This document shows positions 7,273 to 10,655 of a stretch of 10,655 nucleotides of DNA, piece after piece. Position 1 is the stretch's first letter; each line of letters opens with the position of its first letter. The position numbers were made by a program, and so were the translations under genes. This stretch comes from Acidobacteriota bacterium (lineage in GTDB: Bacteria > Acidobacteriota > Terriglobia > Terriglobales > Acidobacteriaceae): assembly GCA_003223595.1 (NCBI GenBank), contig QHVR01000213.1, positions 1 through 10,655 of the forward strand. Direction: 5' to 3'. The notes below the pieces were generated by a model, which was not told the DNA's origin, made no database searches, and saw only the letters and a program-made list of their open reading frames with translations.

Positions 7273-7302
7273 CAATCCGTGTAGATCCGCGTGATCCGCG
7301 GC
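7273..7302. repeat. three degenerate copies of an ATCCGYG motif
   Basis: On the plus strand, ATCCGTG, ATCCGCG and ATCCGCG occur at 9-10 nt spacing, starting at about 7275, 7285 and 7294. The block begins 11 nt beyond the nuoI stop. The minus-strand version (CGCGGATC, CGCGGATC, CACGGATT) resembles short extragenic repeats I recall from other environmental bacterial genomes. Its function is unknown. Confidence 0.5.
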
Positions 7303-7312
7303 AAAGAAGTTG

Positions 7313-7774
7313 CTACTTTCGATACTGCGTAGGCTCAGGCCCCTTTTCCAGGGTCGTACGATCCCAGATCCATCCCTGGCGCGTGTAGCTGGCCAGTTCG
7401 AAATCCTGCGTCAGTTCCAACGCGTCGGTGGGGCAAGCATCCTCGCAGAGCCCGCAGAACATGCAGCGGCTCAGATCGTAAGTAAAATTGGTGAGTTCCT
7501 TGCGGCGGGTCTTCTCGTTTCGTTCGCTCGATACGACGATCAGATTCTCTGGGCAGGCCAGCGCGCAAAGATCGCACGCGATGCACATGGTTTCGTCTGT
7601 ATCGGGATTGACGTTGAGCCGCGGCGCTCCGCGATAACGTTCGGCAACCTGCGGCCGCTCCAGCGGATACTGCTCGGTGTAGATCTCTTTTGGATCCTGA
7701 TAGCGGAACGTGACCTTCAATCCCTGCAGAAGGTCGATCAGAAACACTTTGCGGAGCAGGCTCGGCATGCCCAT
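7313..7774 (-). CDS. nuoI: NADH-quinone oxidoreductase subunit I (8Fe ferredoxin-type)
   Basis: Peripheral-arm subunit of respiratory complex I that carries two [4Fe-4S] clusters (N6a/N6b) and passes electrons towards the quinone site at the inner membrane. It has 153 residues with two perfect ferredoxin motifs: C64-x2-C67-x2-C70-x3-C74-P and C104-x2-C107-x2-C110-x3-C114-P. The N-terminal amphipathic segment (LLRKVFLIDLLQGLKVTFRY) and the P-L-E-R-P-x-x-x-x-R-Y-R-G segment before the first motif are typical of NuoI rather than of free ferredoxins. No other nuo gene flanks it; the neighbours are the Pro-rich gene downstream and a divergent VOC gene upstream. The start at 7774 lacks a clear ribosome binding site; ATG 7768, two codons later, is an alternative. 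The gene appears intact. Confidence 0.94.
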   Translation of the reverse strand: MGMPSLLRKVFLIDLLQGLKVTFRYQDPKEIYTEQYPLERPQVAERYRGAPRLNVNPDTDETMCIACDLCALACPENLIVVSSERNEKTRRKELTNFTYDLSRCMFCGLCEDACPTDALELTQDFELASYTRQGWIWDRTTLEKGPEPTQYRK

Positions 7775-7783
7775 AACAGGGTT

Positions 7784-7792
7784 AGCATACCA
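7784..7792 (-). promoter_or_regulatory. weak candidate extended -10 for nuoI
   Basis: On the minus strand TGG-TATGCT fits a relaxed TGn-TATAAT pattern and would start transcription only a few bases before ATG 7774, giving an almost leaderless mRNA. That would fit the absence of a Shine-Dalgarno sequence there. No -35 box is evident. Confidence 0.22.
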
Positions 7793-7866
7793 TGCGTACT
7801 TACGACCTGCCGAGAAGGATTGCTTAGCCGTTCACTTGATTTCGGCGGTACGGGAAGCGGGTTGCC

Positions 7867-7870
7867 GAGG
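7867..7870 (+). promoter_or_regulatory. ribosome binding site fixing the VOC gene start
   Basis: GAGG lies 6 nt before ATG 7877. The same frame is open far upstream, but that upstream part is antisense to nuoI and shows no family similarity, so this site marks the true start. Confidence 0.6.
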
Positions 7871-7876
7871 CAGACG

Positions 7877-8239
7877 ATGACGGAAGCACGTATCTACTAC
7901 GAGGGTGGTCAACCGATTCTTCGAGTCGAGAACATGGAAGCCGCGCTTCGCTTTTATGTTGGAGCGCTCGGGTTCAGCAACGCCACTTGGGGCACGGATG
8001 ACTTCACTTCGGTGAATCGCGATCGCGCCGGAATCTATCTCTGCCGAGGCGGCCAGGGCCGCGGAGGTGCGTGGGTTTGGCTTGGTGTCGACGATGTGGA
8101 CATTATCTATGAAGATCTGAAACGGCGCGGCATCCCCATCCGCATGGCTCCGGCCAACTATCCCTGGGCTCTTGAGATGCAAGTCGAAGATCCTGATGGC
8201 AATGTGCTCCGCATTGGGTCTGAGCCCAAACCTCCATAA
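7877..8239 (+). CDS. VOC superfamily (glyoxalase/bleomycin-resistance-like) protein
   Basis: 120 residues, one vicinal-oxygen-chelate domain made of two beta-alpha-beta-beta-beta modules. Visible family features: RVENMEAALRFYVGALGF at about residues 14-31 (strand 1, helix, then the FY-x3-LGF signature), a central G-V-D-D-V-D segment starting the second module, and VEDPDGNVLRIGSE near the C-terminus. The position that usually holds the first metal ligand (His or Gln) appears to be Leu or Arg, so it may act as a binding protein like bleomycin-resistance proteins rather than as a metal-dependent lyase or dioxygenase. Such proteins dimerise. The substrate cannot be told from sequence. It diverges from nuoI across a 102-nt gap. 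Confidence 0.86.
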   Translation: MTEARIYYEGGQPILRVENMEAALRFYVGALGFSNATWGTDDFTSVNRDRAGIYLCRGGQGRGGAWVWLGVDDVDIIYEDLKRRGIPIRMAPANYPWALEMQVEDPDGNVLRIGSEPKPP

Positions 8240-8358
8240 CCGGAAACTCCTTACATGCACGCAACTTCCGGGATAGAGGGAACGCCCGATGGCGACCCTA
8301 CGCCTCAGAACCTACGCTGGTACTTAACACATCCCGAAGTGTACTTGGAGCTTTCGAA

Positions 8359-8952
8359 ATGAATCGCTTATTCAATACGCTATTTGTAATGGCATTCGCG
8401 GCGGCCATGACGATCACGTCAGCCGTCGCGCAGCAGGACAAAGATACGAATGGAACAGCCATGTCGGCTAAGCACTCGGCGGGAACCACCGTAGCCGACA
8501 AAACTTTCGTAAAGAAGGCGGCCGCAGGTGGACTGGCCGAAGTAGAACTGGGCCAGCTTGCAACTCAGAAAGCGTCCAGCGAGGACGTGAAGAAGTTCGG
8601 CCAGCGCATGGTGGACGATCACAGCAAGGCCAATGATCAGCTCAAGCAGGTCGCGGCGCAGGAGCACATCGATCTGCCTACCGAACCCAACGCAAAGGAC
8701 AAGGCCACCAAAGCTCGCCTCGAGAAACTCTCGGGAGAGCAGTTTGACCGTGCCTACATGCGGGATATGGTGAAGGATCACCGTACAGACGTGGCCGAAT
8801 TCGCGCATGAGGCGAAGATGGGCAAAGATCCCGCCGTAAAGAGTTTTGCGGAATCCACTCTGCCGACCCTGCGGGACCATTTAAAGGAAGCTGAGAAGAT
8901 CGCGCCCACGCAGAAGAAGGCCTCTGCGAAGAACGAGCCTTCCGGCCAGTAG
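8359..8952 (+). CDS. exported DUF4142 protein (ferritin-like four-helix family)
   Basis: 197 residues. Residues 1-25 form a Sec signal peptide ending A-V-A-Q. The mature protein has the DUF4142 (PF13628) pattern: DKTFVKKAAAGGLAEVELG opening helix 1, then A-S-S-E-D-V-K-K-F-G-Q-R-M-V-D-D-H-S opening helix 2, a P-T-E linker, FDRAYMRDMVKDHRTDVAEF for helix 3, and V-K-S-F-A-E-S-T-L-P-T-L-R-D-H-L for helix 4, followed by a Lys-rich tail. His and Asp/Glu residues recur in the helices as in ferritin-like folds, but metal binding is unproven for the family. Members are periplasmic or outer-membrane associated and often stress related. The ATG at 8359 has GGAG at 8347-8350, 8 nt upstream. It is followed by a strong hairpin and then an SDR gene. 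Confidence 0.92.
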   Translation: MNRLFNTLFVMAFAAAMTITSAVAQQDKDTNGTAMSAKHSAGTTVADKTFVKKAAAGGLAEVELGQLATQKASSEDVKKFGQRMVDDHSKANDQLKQVAAQEHIDLPTEPNAKDKATKARLEKLSGEQFDRAYMRDMVKDHRTDVAEFAHEAKMGKDPAVKSFAESTLPTLRDHLKEAEKIAPTQKKASAKNEPSGQ

Positions 8953-8968
8953 CTTTATCAGCATCTCC

Positions 8969-8998
8969 ACGTGGCTGCGGGTTCGCCCGCAGCCACGT
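8969..8998 (+). terminator. strong hairpin with UUCG loop, terminator or attenuator
   Basis: A perfect 13-bp stem (ACGTGGCTGCGGG and its complement) closes a TTCG tetraloop and is followed by TCTTGT, a short T-rich tail. It begins 17 nt after the DUF4142 stop and ends 6 nt before the GAGG ribosome binding site of the SDR gene. It should end most DUF4142 transcripts; partial read-through could set SDR expression. Confidence 0.75.
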
Positions 8999-9013
8999 TC
9001 TTGTGAGGACCCC

Positions 9014-10027
9014 ATGCACATCCGCAATCTGACGATCGCGGCCGGAATCGCAACCGGCATCGCCGGCACCATGCTGCTGCGCAACCGCACTCCCATCAGC
9101 CTTCGGGGCCGGACTGCCTTCGTAACGGGAGGATCACGCGGACTGGGATTGCTAATTGCCCACGAACTGCTAAGACGAGGGGCAAAGGTCGCGATTGCCG
9201 CGCGAGATGCCGACGAATTGGCCCGGGCTGAAGATCAGTTGCGGGCGGAAGGTGGGAACGTCTTCACGGTTGCGGCGGACCTCACCATGCGCGAGGAAGC
9301 AGAAGCTGCCATCCGGAAAGTGGAGCAGCAGTTCGGGCCCGTTGACGTGCTCGTCAACAATGCTGGAACCATCAGCGTGGGTCCGATCGAAACCATGACG
9401 ATCGACGACTATCGCAGTTCCATCAATACCCATTTCTGGGGACCGTATTTCACAACGATGGCCGTCTTGCCGCAAATGCAGCGCCGGCAGTTCGGACGCA
9501 TCGTCAACATCTCGTCTATCGGCGGCAAGATCAGCGTTCCCCACCTGGTTCCCTACAGCGTCGGCAAGTTCGCGTTGACCGCTTTTTCCGAAGGCCTGCG
9601 TTCCGAACTTCTGAAAGACAAGGTTTACGTAACCACCGTCTGCCCGGGGCTGATGCGCACCGGCAGCCCGCGCAATGCCTTGTTCAAGGGCAACAATGAG
9701 GCAGAGTACGCATGGTTCAGCATCAGCGACGCCTTGCCCGGCCTTTCCATGAACGCCAACCGCGCGGCACGTCAGGTAGTCGACGCCTGCGCCCGTGGTG
9801 ATTCGGAAGTGGTGTTGAGTGTGCCCGCAAAGTTCGCAACCCTGATCCACGGCGTGTTCCCGGAAGTGACGGTCGATGTTTTAGGAGTCATCAACCGTTT
9901 TCTGCCACCGCCAGGGGGAATCGGCACCGACGTACGCACCGGGAAGCAGAGCAAATCGAAAGCGTCGCCGAGTTGGCTAACCGCTCTCAACGAACGCGCA
10001 GCCCAAGAGAACAATCAAATAGCCTAA
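9014..10027 (+). CDS. membrane-anchored classical short-chain dehydrogenase/reductase
   Basis: NAD(P)-dependent oxidoreductase of the classical SDR family, 337 residues. An N-terminal hydrophobic segment (about 6-22) followed by R23/R25 predicts a membrane anchor with the enzyme in the cytoplasm. Rossmann cofactor motif TGGSRGLG at 38-45; R64 after strand 2 suggests a preference for NADPH; NNAG at 115-118; catalytic tetrad N138, S168, Y181 and K185 (YSVGK). The CPGLMRTGSP segment is the usual C-P-G loop after strand 6. A C-terminal extension of about 50 residues (PPPGGIGTDVRTGKQS onward) is hydrophilic and typical of longer bacterial members. The ATG at 9014 has GAGG at 9005-9008, 5 nt upstream. 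The substrate is unknown; the anchor suggests a lipid, quinone or other hydrophobic one. Confidence 0.94.
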   Translation: MHIRNLTIAAGIATGIAGTMLLRNRTPISLRGRTAFVTGGSRGLGLLIAHELLRRGAKVAIAARDADELARAEDQLRAEGGNVFTVAADLTMREEAEAAIRKVEQQFGPVDVLVNNAGTISVGPIETMTIDDYRSSINTHFWGPYFTTMAVLPQMQRRQFGRIVNISSIGGKISVPHLVPYSVGKFALTAFSEGLRSELLKDKVYVTTVCPGLMRTGSPRNALFKGNNEAEYAWFSISDALPGLSMNANRAARQVVDACARGDSEVVLSVPAKFATLIHGVFPEVTVDVLGVINRFLPPPGGIGTDVRTGKQSKSKASPSWLTALNERAAQENNQIA

Positions 10028-10056
10028 GCGGGTGGAGATATTGCATGGCGTGCGCT

Positions 10057-10081
10057 ACTTCTCGCCTTCTTTGCGAGAAGT
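10057..10081. other. perfect inverted repeat in a convergent gap
   Basis: A 9-bp perfect stem (ACTTCTCGC and its complement) with a 7-nt loop lies midway between the convergent SDR gene and the LLM-class pseudogene. No U-tract follows in either direction. A bidirectional terminator without a U-tail is the likeliest role. Confidence 0.45.
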
Positions 10082-10109
10082 GGGGAGTCGCGTCCAAAAT
10101 CCTGTGGCG

Positions 10110-10655
10110 CTACGCAGCCGCTTTCATTCGGACTTTGGGCAGCACTTCCCTTCCATAAAACTCTATGACGGGCTGCAGATCGGGCTGCCCGCTATGGATA
10201 TTCACGATCGTGGTACCGCTCTCAAACAGCTCGTTGACGGTTTTCAAGTGAACGTTGGCGTCCGTTCCCACCGGCCAATCGCCATAAACCTGTTCCAGAG
10301 GAATCTCGCTGTTGGCCTCACGTTCAATTGGCCTCACGCTCAATCTCTTCCGGATCGCGCACGTTGTAATACTTCTTAAACGCCTTGGGGCCGAAGCGCC
10401 AGAGTTCCGCCGCCTTCTCGGCATCCTGCTTGCTGCCGACGATCGCATATTGTTCTATCAATACGGGCATGCGCCCGGCTTCTTTGCCCGCCACGCGCGC
10501 TCCGGCTTCAAATTCACTCTTGTACTGCTTCCACGTCTTGCCGTCGGTGATCAGCCCATCTCCATACTGGCCAGCACGCCGCATCGCTTTCGGCCCATTC
10601 GCTGCCATTAGCAATGGGATGGGACTCGCCGGCGCTTCGTAGAGTCTCGCATTCA
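10110..10655 (-). pseudogene. F420-dependent LLM-class oxidoreductase (G6PDH-like), frameshifted and cut by the window edge
   Basis: C-terminal part of a luciferase-like TIM-barrel oxidoreductase of the type annotated as F420-dependent glucose-6-phosphate dehydrogenase family (TIGR03557-like). The 5' part lies beyond 10655. The first frame (10655 to 10324) reads through ARLYEAPASPIPLLMAANGP, then KAMRRAGQYGDGLITDGKTW and on to RDPEEIEREAN, where TGA at 10326-10324 stops it. Family-like sequence resumes in the next frame: SEIPLEQVYGDWPVGTD, then NIHSGQPDLQPVIEFYGREV, ending at TAG 10112-10110. The break coincides with a 16-bp tandem duplication at 10313-10344; removing one copy joins the two parts exactly as EREAN-SEIPLEQ. 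About 66 C-terminal residues are lost from the first frame. A sequencing or assembly error is possible but less likely, because the two copies differ by one base. F420 use is inferred from the family. Confidence 0.85.
10313..10344. repeat. 16-bp tandem duplication causing a frameshift
   Basis: TGGCCTCACGTTCAAT (10313-10328) is followed directly by TGGCCTCACGCTCAAT (10329-10344), 15 of 16 bases identical. Sixteen is not a multiple of three, so the insertion shifts the LLM-class gene and brings TGA 10326-10324 into frame. Confidence 0.93.

Noticed and set aside
6794..7294. Plus-strand open frame of 166 codons opposite the Pro-rich gene
   Set aside because: Gly/Val/Ala-rich shadow of a Pro/Thr/Ala-rich gene, with no signal peptide or clear ribosome binding site; the minus-strand frame has both.
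7310..7876. Long upstream extension of the VOC gene frame
   Set aside because: It is antisense to nuoI, shows no VOC similarity, and a good ribosome binding site precedes ATG 7877.
8240..8271. CCGGAA ... TTCCGG inverted repeat after the VOC stop
   Set aside because: Only 6 bp with a 20-nt loop and no T-run; too weak to call a terminator.
8279..8283. GGAAC resembling an ECF-sigma -35 element upstream of DUF4142
   Set aside because: No matching -10 element (GTC/TCTGA-like) at 16-17 nt, so the match is probably chance.
9170..9850. Minus-strand open frame of 226 codons inside the SDR gene
   Set aside because: His/Gly/Asp-rich shadow frame typical of high-GC antisense; the SDR on the plus strand has all catalytic motifs.
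10312..10346. Programmed frameshift as an explanation for the LLM-class gene break
   Set aside because: No slippery heptamer precedes the TGA, and the break is fully explained by the 16-bp duplication.
1..10655. CRISPR array, tRNA, insertion sequence or phage genes
   Set aside because: No regularly spaced direct repeats, tRNA-like cloverleaf, transposase or integrase motif, or phage structural gene was seen on either strand.

Overview
The window is chromosomal DNA of moderately high GC. It looks like a soil- or sediment-type Acidobacteriota (Terriglobia/Koribacter-like). That assignment is an inference from the kinds of proteins present: secreted TPR proteins, DUF4142, a stand-alone nuoI, signal peptides ending in A-x-A-Q, and frequent TTG/GTG starts. 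No rRNA or marker gene here fixes the taxonomy. Coding density is high, no gene-free stretch exceeds 300 bases, and I saw no tRNA, rRNA, CRISPR array, transposase or phage gene.

Layout. (1) 1-4466, plus strand: the C-terminal two thirds of uvrA (the excinuclease ABC damage sensor), then an exported protein of about 11 TPRs whose start lies inside the uvrA end, then two small exported helical proteins joined by an ATGA overlap. The spacing suggests one transcription unit. (2) 4467-6554, plus: a promoter-like element and a two-gene putrescine module. N-carbamoylputrescine amidase (aguB) comes first and an agmatine deiminase family enzyme (aguA) second, together converting agmatine to putrescine. 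(3) 6555-7774, minus: a hairpin terminator, a proline/threonine/alanine-rich exported protein of unknown function, a spacer holding a degenerate ATCCGYG repeat, and a stand-alone nuoI for complex I. (4) 7877-10027, plus: a small VOC-fold protein diverging from nuoI, an exported DUF4142 protein, a strong hairpin, and a membrane-anchored classical short-chain dehydrogenase. (5) 10110-10655, minus, running off the window: the C-terminal part of an F420-dependent LLM-class oxidoreductase broken by a 16-bp tandem duplication.

The clearest metabolic unit is aguBA. The most unusual molecular event is the 16-bp duplication in the LLM-class gene: deleting one copy exactly restores a family-like reading frame. 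The least explained region is the group of exported TPR and small helical proteins directly downstream of uvrA. I found no convincing evidence of a wholly new defence or mobile system.
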